Below are positions 44,923-53,356 of a DNA stretch of 64,000 nt, one piece after another. A program made the translations under genes and the position numbers. Numbering within the stretch: the first letter of the stretch is position 1; each line of letters starts with the position of its first letter. A model generated the notes under the pieces. The model did no database searches. It was not told the origin of the DNA and saw nothing but the letters and a program-made list of their open reading frames with translations. This DNA is from Ensifer canadensis (GTDB taxonomy: Bacteria > Pseudomonadota > Alphaproteobacteria > Rhizobiales > Rhizobiaceae), in NCBI RefSeq assembly GCF_017488845.2, contig NZ_CP083370.1, forward strand, positions 496,001 to 560,000. The letters are read 5' to 3'.

Positions 44923-46167
44923 ATGGACATCAAGGGCGATATGCTCCGCAAGCTGAAGGGTCGACGCGACGGCTACAGCCTCGACCGGGCCTTCTACATC
45001 GACCCCGACTACTACAGGCAGGATCTCGAAAGCATCTGGTACAAGGACTGGTTGTTCATCGGCCACGACTGCGAGATCCCGCGTGCCGGTAACTATTTCA
45101 CCGTCCAGGTCGGCGATTATCCTGTCATTATCGTTCGCGACCGACAGGGCACGATCCGCGCCCTGCACAATTCCTGCCGTCATCGCGGTTCTCGCGTCTG
45201 CGCGCAGCACAAGGGCTCTTCGGCCAAGCTCGTCTGTCCCTATCACCAATGGACCTATGAGCTCGACGGCGCGCTGCTCTTTGCCCGCCAGATGGGCGAG
45301 GATTTCGACAAGGCGGCCCACGGCCTGAAGCCGATCCACTGCGAGACCGTCGGCGGTTACATCTTCATCAACCTGTCCGAGCAGCCGATGGATTTCGGCC
45401 CGTTCCGCGACATGGTCGCGCCCTATCTTGCGCCGCACCGCCTGGGTGAAACCAAGGTCGCCTTCGAAAGCACGATCATCGAAAAGGGCAACTGGAAACT
45501 CGTCTGGGAAAACAACCGGGAGTGCTACCATTGTGCCGCCAACCACCCCGAACTTTGCCGCACCTATCCCGAAGCGCCGACGGCGACCGGTGTGCAGGGC
45601 GCCAAGGATGATCCCGTCATTGCCGCGCATTGGGCGAAATGCGAAGCAGCCGGACTGCCGAGCGAGTTCCGGATGTCCGAGACCGGCCAGTTCCGCTCGG
45701 CGCGCATGCCGTTGATCGACGACGCCGAGAGCTACACCATGTCCGGCGCCCGCGCCGTGCGGCGGCAACTGTCGGCAGACGTTAGCCAGAAGCATATCGG
45801 CACGCTCCTGCTCTTCCATTATCCCTCGACCTGGAACCATGTGCTGGCCGACCACGCCATCACCTTCCGCGTCCTGCCGCTCGGCCCGGAGCTGACGCAG
45901 GTGACGACCAAGTGGCTGGTCAACAAGGACGCGGTTGAAGGCGTCGACTACAATCTCGAGCAACTGACGCATGTCTGGACCGAGACCAACGATCAGGACC
46001 GCCAGATCGTCGAGGAGAACGCCTTTGGTATTCGCTCGCCGGCCTACCAGTCAGGCCCCTATTCGCCCGAACACGAAGGCGGCGTGATGCAGTTCGTCGA
46101 GTGGTATTGCAAGTTCATGGAACAGCGCCTGCAGGGCGAGGCTGCTCCGCTTTCCCGGGTCGCCTGA
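44923..46167 (+). CDS. gbcA: Rieske oxygenase, glycine betaine demethylase (GbcA) type
   Basis: A 414-residue ring-hydroxylating-type oxygenase alpha subunit. The Rieske [2Fe-2S] ligands are C85-x-H87 and C105-x2-H108 (CRHRGSRVC, CPYHQW). The mononuclear iron site is NNRECYHCAANH, with H203 and H208. Overall it resembles GbcA, which oxidatively demethylates glycine betaine to dimethylglycine and formaldehyde; related enzymes act on stachydrine or carnitine, so the substrate is inferred. The ATG at 44923 follows GAGGA. The frame extends upstream through the riboswitch and is rejected. The reductase gene starts 1 bp after the stop. Control by the cobalamin riboswitch predicts expression when B12 is scarce. 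Confidence 0.85.
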   Translation: MDIKGDMLRKLKGRRDGYSLDRAFYIDPDYYRQDLESIWYKDWLFIGHDCEIPRAGNYFTVQVGDYPVIIVRDRQGTIRALHNSCRHRGSRVCAQHKGSSAKLVCPYHQWTYELDGALLFARQMGEDFDKAAHGLKPIHCETVGGYIFINLSEQPMDFGPFRDMVAPYLAPHRLGETKVAFESTIIEKGNWKLVWENNRECYHCAANHPELCRTYPEAPTATGVQGAKDDPVIAAHWAKCEAAGLPSEFRMSETGQFRSARMPLIDDAESYTMSGARAVRRQLSADVSQKHIGTLLLFHYPSTWNHVLADHAITFRVLPLGPELTQVTTKWLVNKDAVEGVDYNLEQLTHVWTETNDQDRQIVEENAFGIRSPAYQSGPYSPEHEGGVMQFVEWYCKFMEQRLQGEAAPLSRVA

Positions 46168-46168
46168 C

Positions 46169-47263
46169 ATGCAGATGGCATCCTCGTTCCATCATTTCGA
46201 CGAGCTTCATGTCTGGATCGACAGGCAGAACATGCTCGAATGCACATCGGCCGTGATCGAGACCGCCGATGTGATGACCTTTACCTTCCGGGCGGAAAAG
46301 CCGGCCTGGTTCCGCTATCTGCCTGGGCAGTTCGTCACGCTCGAGCTGCCGGTCGCCGACGAGCCGGTCATGCGCACCTACACGCTGTCGTCGACGCCCT
46401 CCCGGCCGTTGTCGATCGCCGTCACCGTCAAGGCGCAAGCCGATAGCATCGGCACGCGCTGGATGTTCGATCACCTGAAGCCCGGCATGCGGCTGAAGGC
46501 GTTCGGTCCGCTCGGCGATTTCAGCTTCGTGCGCCATCCCGGCGAAAAATATCTCTTCATATCGGCAGGCTCCGGCGTCACGCCGATGATGTCGATGACG
46601 CGCTGGATGGCGGACTGCGTTCCCGAGACCGACGTCACCTTCATTTCCTGCGCCCGCCGGCCAGACGACCTTCTGTTCCGCTCGGAACTGGAAGTGCTGG
46701 CGCGCCAGATGTCCGGGCTAAACCTCGGCTTCGTGGTCGAGGGGCATGAGTCAAGGCACGGATGGCACGGGCTGCGCGGCCGCATCGACGGCGCCAAGCT
46801 GCCGCTGCTTGCACCCGACTTCATGGAGCGCACAGTGTTTTGCTGCGGTCCGGAGCCGTTCATGCGCGGCGTGCGCGAGTTGCTGAAGGCGGCCGGTTTC
46901 GACATGAGCCGCTATCACGAGGAAAGCTTCCAGCCGGCGGCAGCACCGGCAGCCGAGGAGATAGCAGTCAGGGCAGGGGCGGCAGCCGACGCCGAAGCGC
47001 AAGGCGCCAAGGTGGTCTTCACCATGAGCGGCAAGGAGATCGAGGCCAAGCCCGGCCAGACGATCCTGCAGGCGGCGCGGGCCAACGGCGTCAGGATCGG
47101 TGCGGCCTGTGAAGGCGGCATCTGCGGTACGTGCCGGGTGATGAAAGTCGCCGGCGAGGTCGAGATGAACCACAACGGAGGTATTCTCGACGACGAAATC
47201 GATGAGGGCTACATCCTCGCCTGCTGCTCGCGGCCGCTTGGAGATGTACAGATCGAAGCCTGA
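46169..47263 (+). CDS. gbcB: ferredoxin-NAD(P)H reductase component (GbcB type)
   Basis: A 364-residue electron-transfer partner of the Rieske oxygenase. The N-terminal FAD domain has MRTYTLSSTPSRP, the NAD(P) domain has YLFISAGSGVTPMMSM and FCCGPEPFMRGV, and the C-terminal plant-type [2Fe-2S] domain has ligands C314, C319 and C322 (CEGGICGTC) plus a fourth Cys at 352 or 353. It passes electrons from NAD(P)H to the oxygenase. One base separates it from the oxygenase stop, so it is translated from the same riboswitch-controlled mRNA. Confidence 0.88.
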   Translation: MQMASSFHHFDELHVWIDRQNMLECTSAVIETADVMTFTFRAEKPAWFRYLPGQFVTLELPVADEPVMRTYTLSSTPSRPLSIAVTVKAQADSIGTRWMFDHLKPGMRLKAFGPLGDFSFVRHPGEKYLFISAGSGVTPMMSMTRWMADCVPETDVTFISCARRPDDLLFRSELEVLARQMSGLNLGFVVEGHESRHGWHGLRGRIDGAKLPLLAPDFMERTVFCCGPEPFMRGVRELLKAAGFDMSRYHEESFQPAAAPAAEEIAVRAGAAADAEAQGAKVVFTMSGKEIEAKPGQTILQAARANGVRIGAACEGGICGTCRVMKVAGEVEMNHNGGILDDEIDEGYILACCSRPLGDVQIEA

Positions 47264-47310
47264 CAATGCTTGATGGTCGCGGGGAGCGTGTTCTTTCCGC
47301 GACCGACCCG

Positions 47311-48378
47311 TCAGCGGCTGGCCGCGGCCGCCAGCCGCACGGCGCGGTCGTGCCGACCGAAATCGATCGACCCGGTCGCCATCATGTCGACGCCTTCGCC
47401 GGCGGCGCTGGCAGCTTCGGCGCGGCTGATAAGCAACGGCTGGCTTTCGATTTTCGCCGTCGCCTGGGCAGCGCTGGCGGCGCCGACCCCGTCGTCGGCT
47501 CTGGCAATGAGAACGAGCGGCAGTGCCTTTTCCGGCAACAGGGCGCCGCCGGCCCAGATCGGTCGCAAGGTGGCGCTGCTCATAGCCGCGACATTGACGT
47601 CGATGTCGTCAAGTGTACCGGGCACACGATAGGGACAGCGGCGTTTGCCGCAATTGATCCCTGACGAGAATTGCCACAGCGCATAGCTGTCCCAGTTGCC
47701 GATCGGAAACACATTGCGGATATCCGGCTTGTAGCGGGCATACCACAGGGGTAGTCGCGACAGCAGTCGGTGCTTCGCGCGGTTGGCCGCGATGTATTTG
47801 GCCGTGACATGATTGGTGTAGAGCATCGGGTAGCGGCCGGTGCGGGTCTTGATATGTCCGGCAAAGATAGCCGCGTCTTCGAGCGACATGAATTTGTCCG
47901 GGTCGATGCCTTCGAGATCGAGCACCATCAACTCGTCGTCGCGCGGGCTCGCATAATCGAGAAAATGGTTGGCCTGATCGACCGGGTTGCCGGGGCGGGC
48001 AAGATGATAGGCGCCCCACAGCAGCCCATGGGAGCGGGCGATCATCCGCCGTGTCTGGTAGAGCTCGCGGCTGACGGCGTATTTGCGCCACATCGTCTTG
48101 CAGTGGGCGACAGTGTCGCCGCCATGATCGCCGGTGCAGGAGAAGCTTTCCGGCAGGCCGTCGGAGGCCTTGGCGATGAAGCCGGAGATACGCTTGTCGG
48201 AAAGCATTGTCTCCCAGTCGATGCTGTTCATTTCATAAGCGTCGACGATGATGGCGTTGGACTTCGACTTCCAGGGCTCCAGTTCGCCGGCGCGTGCGTT
48301 CACCGCCGCGAAAGCCAGACCCAGGAGGGTCGCGAGGCGCAGAATCATCCGTAAGGTGGAGATATACCGCTTTGCCAT
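47311..48378 (-). CDS. glycoside hydrolase family 25 (lysozyme-like) protein
   Basis: A 355-residue secreted protein. A signal sequence (hydrophobic core LRLATLLGLAFAAVNA) is followed by a GH25 fold: AIIVDAYEMNSIDWETM, GFIAKASDG, GLLWGAYHLARPGNPVDQANHFLDY, LMVLDLEGID (catalytic Asp and Glu) and PLWYARYKP, with LWQFSSG near the end. It probably cleaves peptidoglycan glycan strands. About 90 C-terminal residues are Ala-rich with no clear domain. The start could be the ATG at 48378 or, ten codons on, at 48348; neither has a strong ribosome-binding site. It converges on the gbc operon. Confidence 0.8.
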   Translation of the reverse strand: MAKRYISTLRMILRLATLLGLAFAAVNARAGELEPWKSKSNAIIVDAYEMNSIDWETMLSDKRISGFIAKASDGLPESFSCTGDHGGDTVAHCKTMWRKYAVSRELYQTRRMIARSHGLLWGAYHLARPGNPVDQANHFLDYASPRDDELMVLDLEGIDPDKFMSLEDAAIFAGHIKTRTGRYPMLYTNHVTAKYIAANRAKHRLLSRLPLWYARYKPDIRNVFPIGNWDSYALWQFSSGINCGKRRCPYRVPGTLDDIDVNVAAMSSATLRPIWAGGALLPEKALPLVLIARADDGVGAASAAQATAKIESQPLLISRAEAASAAGEGVDMMATGSIDFGRHDRAVRLAAAASR

Positions 48379-48779
48379 TCAGTGAGATTGCCGACTCTAC
48401 AGTTAATTGATCGTAAATCCCAGTCCCCGAGCCGACTGTGCTTGAGACGGTGGCGAATGTATAGAGACTTATGGCTGTATATCAGAGGGTGCTTCTATTG
48501 CTGTCGCTGTCCCTTGTCGGTCCGATATCTGGAGCTCCATGTGTACTGTCACAGGCGTGAAGCCAGTCTCTTTCGCCGTCCGTCGAGGCGGCAGGCGAGT
48601 CAACTTTGTATGCCGGAACATGGAACAAAACCCGTCACTTAGACGTTAGCCGGCGACCGTTTTCGATCGGACCGTAATCAGGATACGTATCGACACGCGG
48701 CTGAAATCGCGCAAACTGGCGGTTGTGAAGGTGGCTCGCTGGCGTCGGAAGCGGCGCAAGTGCTCGTATGGAGAGTTAT
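48379..48779. other. 401-bp intergenic region, lower GC, nothing recognised
   Basis: Lies between the GH25 and BA14K genes (divergent) and is visibly less GC-rich than its surroundings. An 86-codon frame at 48382-48642 has no ribosome-binding site and looks spurious. No RNA motif or repeat was recognised. It should contain two promoters. Confidence 0.4.
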
Positions 48780-49220
48780 ATGAGAACAATGACAGGCAAG
48801 TGGTTCGCCGCAGCGATTGCTGCCGCGGTCTTGATGACTTCGGCTGTGCCGTCCCAGGCTTTCATGCCGGCTCCGCTGCGTGTTGAACGGCAGAGTGATG
48901 CCACCGAGGTCCAGTATCACCGCCCCGGCTACGAACGGCGCGGCGGATATTATTATTACAATGGCTATCGCGGCTATAACTATCGCCGTCCGGGCTATCG
49001 TTATTATAATGGCTGGTGGTACCCGATGGCGGCCTTCGGCGCCGGCGTGATCATCGGCGGAGCCGTTGCCCAGCCGCCGCGCTACACGCGGCCTGCGCCT
49101 GCCTATGGCAGCCGCCATGTGCAATGGTGCTACGACCGCTACCGCTCCTACCGGGCCTACGACAACACCTACCAGCCCTACGGCGCGGCGCGCCGGCAGT
49201 GCTACTCGCCCAATAGCTAA
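48780..49220 (+). CDS. BA14K family secreted protein
   Basis: A 146-residue protein with a signal peptide (cleavage near SQAFM) and a Tyr/Arg/Gly-rich middle (RRGGYYYYNGYRGYNYRRPGYRYYNG). A short hydrophobic stretch AFGAGVIIGGAVA leads to the C-terminal BA14K motif HVQWCYDRYRSYRAYDNTYQP, with a paired downstream Cys (RRQCYSP). The family takes its name from a Brucella lectin-like immunogenic protein. Probably periplasmic or surface-associated; ligand unknown. The ATG at 48780 follows GGAGAG; a frame start four codons earlier is less likely. Confidence 0.85.
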   Translation: MRTMTGKWFAAAIAAAVLMTSAVPSQAFMPAPLRVERQSDATEVQYHRPGYERRGGYYYYNGYRGYNYRRPGYRYYNGWWYPMAAFGAGVIIGGAVAQPPRYTRPAPAYGSRHVQWCYDRYRSYRAYDNTYQPYGAARRQCYSPNS

Positions 49221-49240
49221 GAGGGCAAGGAAGAGACAGC

Positions 49241-49270
49241 AAAAAGGCCGGGCATTGTCCGGCCTTTTCT
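49241..49270 (+). terminator. bidirectional terminator between BA14K and ZntB genes
   Basis: GGCCGG / CCGGCC stem with an A-run before it and CTTTTCT after it, so T-runs exist on both strands. It serves both convergent genes. Confidence 0.85.
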
Positions 49271-49283
49271 GATGCCGGCAAGG

Positions 49284-50273
49284 TCAGAGAATGCCGATCC
49301 GCCTGAGGATCCACCACGCAAGGCCCATGGAAAGCGCGATGAACAGCGCGGCATACAGCGTGCCGCTGCCATCGGCGAAGGGAAGGGCGCCGGTGTTCAT
49401 GCCGAAGAAACCGGTGACCAGCGTCGGCGGCAATAGGAAGGCTGTCATCAGCGACAGAATATAGAGGTGCCGGTTGGTTTCGGAGGAAATCTTGCTGTCG
49501 ATCTCTTCGTGCAGCAATCGGGCGCGCTCCTGGAGTGCGAAGACGTCGCGATCCACGGCCTCGAGCCGATCGTAGAGGCGCTCGGTGACGTCGATGAAAC
49601 CGGGCGGCACCTCGTCTTCGTCCGACGCGCCGGCGCGGCGAAGGAGAGCAAGGATCGTGCGCAGGTGCCGGTGAAGGCGAACCACGGTGCGGCGCAATGG
49701 CGCCAGGCCCGGCTGCTGCCGGTGACCGGCTTCGCCATAGACGTGATCTTCGATGACATTCAGCTCTTCGGTCAGTTCGAGCACCAGCGAGATCAGCGTG
49801 CGCTGGAATTCGACCACCAGCATCTCGAAGAGGTCGATCGGCCGCGCGCATTTGGTGCTCTTTTCGACTGCGGCCTTTACCCGGTCGATGCTGCGCAGCG
49901 GGTGCAGCCGCGTCGTGATGATCACCCTGTCGCTGACGGCAAAATGCAGCCAGCCGATCGTCTTCGTCACCGCATCGAAAGTGCGCTCGAAATCGACCAG
50001 CGTTCCGTGCACGATATCGTCGGAGACAGTGATGGCCGCCTGGGTGTCGTGGCTGGTCAGCGTCGTTACGGCTGCCGGCGGCAGGTTGCCGATCCGCTCG
50101 ATGAGCGCCGGCGTTCGCGCGTCCGAAAGCGCCAGATGCAGCCAGACCCAGCCGTCGCCCTTGATGAGACCGTCGATCGAGGCATCGTTGGCGATGCGCT
50201 GGCATCGGCTTTCGCCAGGCAGGAAGCGGTAGGCCCAGACCAGGCCGGGTATCTCGGGGGAAATCAGGTTCAT
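49284..50273 (-). CDS. zntB: ZntB-like CorA-family transporter
   Basis: A 329-residue inner-membrane protein of the CorA superfamily. The cytoplasmic N-terminal domain contains WVWLHLALSD, and the long helices include FEMLVVEFQRTLISLVLELTEEL. Two C-terminal helices flank the Gly-Met-Asn signature at 291-293 (FFGMNTGALPF). The MNTGALPF form after GMN points to ZntB, a zinc transporter, rather than to a Mg channel. Direction of transport in this organism is inferred. It differs clearly from the CorA at 0.5 kb. Convergent with BA14K and divergent from the acyl-CoA dehydrogenase gene. Confidence 0.88.
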   Translation of the reverse strand: MNLISPEIPGLVWAYRFLPGESRCQRIANDASIDGLIKGDGWVWLHLALSDARTPALIERIGNLPPAAVTTLTSHDTQAAITVSDDIVHGTLVDFERTFDAVTKTIGWLHFAVSDRVIITTRLHPLRSIDRVKAAVEKSTKCARPIDLFEMLVVEFQRTLISLVLELTEELNVIEDHVYGEAGHRQQPGLAPLRRTVVRLHRHLRTILALLRRAGASDEDEVPPGFIDVTERLYDRLEAVDRDVFALQERARLLHEEIDSKISSETNRHLYILSLMTAFLLPPTLVTGFFGMNTGALPFADGSGTLYAALFIALSMGLAWWILRRIGIL

Positions 50274-50470
50274 TTGAACGCCTTGGCGAGGGCCATCGTT
50301 ACTGGCTTCTATGCGCCGTTGATGACAGTTTTGTTACGATGCCGTCCGCACCGGCAACCATCACAACGCGGGCTGAATTGACGTTGACGTTTACGTAAAA
50401 ATCAATAGTGTTCGGCCAAACGAAGATGCGCCGGCAGCTGCGAAAGCGCCCGGTATCTGGGAGGATCATC

Positions 50471-52252
50471 ATGTACAAGGCACCCGTTGACGAGATTGCA
50501 TTCACGCTGAAGCACGTGGCCGGAATGGCCGGGGCGCTGGAAAGCGGCGCTCTCGGCGACCTCGGCGAGGATCTCGTGGATGCGATCCTGTCGGAGGCAG
50601 GACGTTTCGCGACCGAGGAAGTGGCGCCGCTCGGCGACGTCGGCGACAAGCAGGGTTCCCGTCTCGTCGATGGCAAGGTTCAGACGCCTGACGGTTGGCG
50701 CGATCTCTATCACAGCTGGATCGGCGGCGGCTGGAACGGGTTGACGGCTCCGGAAGAATTCGGCGGCCAGAACCTGCCGCATATGCTGCATGTCGCGGCC
50801 ATGGAAATGTGGAACGCCGGTTCGATGGCATTTGCGCTCGGGCCCACGCTTACCATGGGCGCCGTCGACGCGCTGGAGAAGCATGGCTCCGAGGCTCTGA
50901 AGGCAACCTACCTGCCGAAGATGGTATCCGGCGAATGGACCGGCACCATGAACCTGACGGAGCCGCATGCCGGCTCCGATCTTGGCGTTCTCAAGACCCG
51001 GGCCGAACGTCGCGACGACGGCACCTATCGCATTTTCGGCCAGAAGATCTTCATCACCTGGGGCGAACACGATTTCACCGACAACATCGTCCACCTCGTC
51101 CTGGCGCGGCTGCCGGATGCGCCTGCAGGCACCAAGGGCATTTCGCTGTTCCTCGTGCCGAAGTTCCTGGTGAACGCCGACGGTTCGCTCGGCGAGCGCA
51201 ACGATCTGTTCTGCCATTCGCTCGAGCACAAGCTCGGTATCCACGGTTCGCCGACCTGCACGATGATCTATGGCGACGGCAAGTTCGGCGCAGAGAAAGG
51301 CGCGATCGGCTACCTCATCGGCGAAGAAAACCGCGGCCTTGCCTGCATGTTCACGATGATGAACAACGCCCGTCTTGCCGTCGGCATGCAGGGCGTCGCG
51401 ATTGCCGACGCCGCCACCCAGAAGGCAATCGCCTTTGCCAAGGAACGCACGCAGGGCAAGGCGCCCGGCTGGTCCGGCCAGGGCATGAGCCCGATCATCG
51501 AGCACCCGGATGTTGCCCGCATGCTGCTGACGATGAAGGCCCTGACACAAGGGTCGCGCGCCATCGCCTATGCCTGTGCGCATGCGGTGGACATGGGCCA
51601 TGCGGCAGACGGCGACAAGGCGAAGTTCTGGCAGGAGCGCTCCAGCCTGCTGACGCCGATCGCCAAGTCGTTTGCGACCGATGCCGGCGTCGACGTTGCC
51701 TCGCTTGGCATCCAGGTTCATGGCGGCATGGGCTTCATCGAGGAGACCGGTGCCGCTCGTTACCTGCGCGATGCCCGCATCGCCCCGATTTACGAGGGCA
51801 CCAACGGCATTCAGGCGATCGATCTCGTCACGCGCAAACTGCCGCTTTCGGGCGGCGAACACGTCCGTGGCTTCATTGCCGAATTGCGCGAGATAGGTGG
51901 CGCGGTCCGCGCCTCCAACCGTGAGGGATTCGGCGAAACTGCGGCGCGACTAGATGCTGCGCTCGACGATCTCTCCGAGGCGACGGAATGGCTGATTGCT
52001 GCTGTTTCGGCCGGTAAACTCTCCGAGGCACTGGCAGGAGCCACGGCCTGTCAGCGCCTGTTCGGTCTCGCCTTGACCGGCGCCTACCTCGCCAAGGGCG
52101 GTCTGGCCGAAGCGTCTGACGGTAAGGACGAGCAACGCATCGCGCTCAGTCGGTTCGCCGCGGAAAACATGCTGGCGGAAACCTCCGCCTTGAAGGATCG
52201 TGTCGTTACCGGTGCCGACAGCCTTGCTGCCGCGCGCGCCGTCTTGGGTTGA
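50471..52252 (+). CDS. acyl-CoA dehydrogenase (long DmdC-like form)
   Basis: A 593-residue flavoenzyme introducing the alpha-beta double bond in an acyl-CoA. The catalytic base is Glu442 (YEGTNGIQ), and MNLTEPHAGSDLG and IQVHGGMGFIEE are family motifs. The extra C-terminal domain of about 130 residues places it in the longer subfamily that includes methylmercaptopropionyl-CoA dehydrogenase. Substrate unknown. The ATG at 50471 is preferred over the upstream extension and follows GGAGGATC. The enoyl-CoA hydratase gene starts 11 bp after the stop, so the two catalyse consecutive beta-oxidation steps. Confidence 0.9.
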   Translation: MYKAPVDEIAFTLKHVAGMAGALESGALGDLGEDLVDAILSEAGRFATEEVAPLGDVGDKQGSRLVDGKVQTPDGWRDLYHSWIGGGWNGLTAPEEFGGQNLPHMLHVAAMEMWNAGSMAFALGPTLTMGAVDALEKHGSEALKATYLPKMVSGEWTGTMNLTEPHAGSDLGVLKTRAERRDDGTYRIFGQKIFITWGEHDFTDNIVHLVLARLPDAPAGTKGISLFLVPKFLVNADGSLGERNDLFCHSLEHKLGIHGSPTCTMIYGDGKFGAEKGAIGYLIGEENRGLACMFTMMNNARLAVGMQGVAIADAATQKAIAFAKERTQGKAPGWSGQGMSPIIEHPDVARMLLTMKALTQGSRAIAYACAHAVDMGHAADGDKAKFWQERSSLLTPIAKSFATDAGVDVASLGIQVHGGMGFIEETGAARYLRDARIAPIYEGTNGIQAIDLVTRKLPLSGGEHVRGFIAELREIGGAVRASNREGFGETAARLDAALDDLSEATEWLIAAVSAGKLSEALAGATACQRLFGLALTGAYLAKGGLAEASDGKDEQRIALSRFAAENMLAETSALKDRVVTGADSLAAARAVLG

Positions 52253-52263
52253 GGGGAAATATC

Positions 52264-53016
52264 ATGACCGACCAGGTGCTTGTCGAACGTCCGGAAGCCT
52301 ATCCGGGCGTGCAGGTCATCCGCTTCAACCGGCCGGAAAAGAAGAACGCCATCACGCGCGACATGTACGCGAAGATGACCAATGCGCTGACGGTTGCCGG
52401 CAGCGATCCGGCCGTTCGCGTGACCGCGTTCCTCGGCACCGAAGGCTGCTTTTCCGCCGGCAACGACATGGCCGACTTTCTGGCGTTTGCCATGGGCGGC
52501 AGCATGGGCACCGAGGTCATCGATTTTCTGAAGGCGCTCGCGGGTGCGGCCAAGCCGGTCGTCTCCGGTGTCGACGGGCTTGCCATCGGCATTGGCACGA
52601 CGATCCACCTGCATTGTGATCTGACCATCACTTCCGCCCGCTCGGTGTTTAAGACGCCCTTCGTCGATCTGGCCCTGGTGCCGGAAGCGGCGTCGAGCCT
52701 GATTGCGCCGCGCATCATGGGGCATCAGCGTGCCTTCGCTCTGCTTGCCGCCGGCGAACCCTTGGAAGCGCGCGACGCGCTCGAAGCCGGACTGATCTGG
52801 AAGATCGTCGGCCAGGATGCCGTCGAGGAAGAGACGCTTTCGCTCGCCGCCCGCCTTGCCAAGAAGCCGCCGGAGGCGCTGCGCATCGCCCGTGATCTCG
52901 TCCGCGGTGACCGCAGTGATGTGCTCACGCGTATCGACGAAGAGGCGAAGCACTTCGCAGCGCAGCTGAAAAGCGCCGAGGCAAGGGCTGCTTTCGAGGC
53001 CTTCATGCGTCGCTAG
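52264..53016 (+). CDS. enoyl-CoA hydratase/isomerase
   Basis: A 250-residue crotonase-fold enzyme. VIRFNRPEKKNAITRDMY, the oxyanion-hole segment GCFSAGNDMADF and the DGLAIGIGTTIHLHCDL helix are family features. The position of the usual second catalytic Glu reads DLALVPEAASS, so one acidic residue is present. It probably hydrates the enoyl-CoA formed by the dehydrogenase encoded 11 bp upstream; isomerase activity cannot be excluded. The ATG follows GAGGGGAA. Likely the last gene of this two-gene operon. Confidence 0.88.
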   Translation: MTDQVLVERPEAYPGVQVIRFNRPEKKNAITRDMYAKMTNALTVAGSDPAVRVTAFLGTEGCFSAGNDMADFLAFAMGGSMGTEVIDFLKALAGAAKPVVSGVDGLAIGIGTTIHLHCDLTITSARSVFKTPFVDLALVPEAASSLIAPRIMGHQRAFALLAAGEPLEARDALEAGLIWKIVGQDAVEEETLSLAARLAKKPPEALRIARDLVRGDRSDVLTRIDEEAKHFAAQLKSAEARAAFEAFMRR

Positions 53017-53356
53017 GACGTTTTCCCGGCATCCCTTTCGGTGCCGGACAAGCAAAGTCGGGGCGGTCCTTTAACCGTCCCTGTGTGAAGATCGCGTTGC
53101 CGCCGGCATCCCGAACTTGCATATGACAATTTTAATCGCTTCTTAAATAGCGATCGCTAGCGTGCGGCGCGATAGGCCTACCCTCACCAGGGTGGCCCCG
53201 GCCGCATGAGGCATGGCTGGCCCCGCCTTTTTGGCATGTTCAACGTTTTCCCGAGGCTTGACCAACCGCCACTCCGGCGGCTGAGCGATGCTGCGCGTGA
53301 AAATCATCGAGAGCTCATGTCCGGCGAAGCACGCCGGCCCCTGTTAGGAGCCCATC
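53017..53356. other. 340-bp region upstream of the first chemoreceptor gene
   Basis: No gene. It contains an AT-rich segment at 53117-53160 suited to a promoter and a C/G-rich GTGGCCCC repeat around 53190-53225. No confident promoter or operator could be named. Confidence 0.4.

Noticed and set aside
48382..48642. 86-codon frame upstream of the BA14K gene
   Set aside because: Composition unlike neighbouring genes, no ribosome-binding site and no motif.
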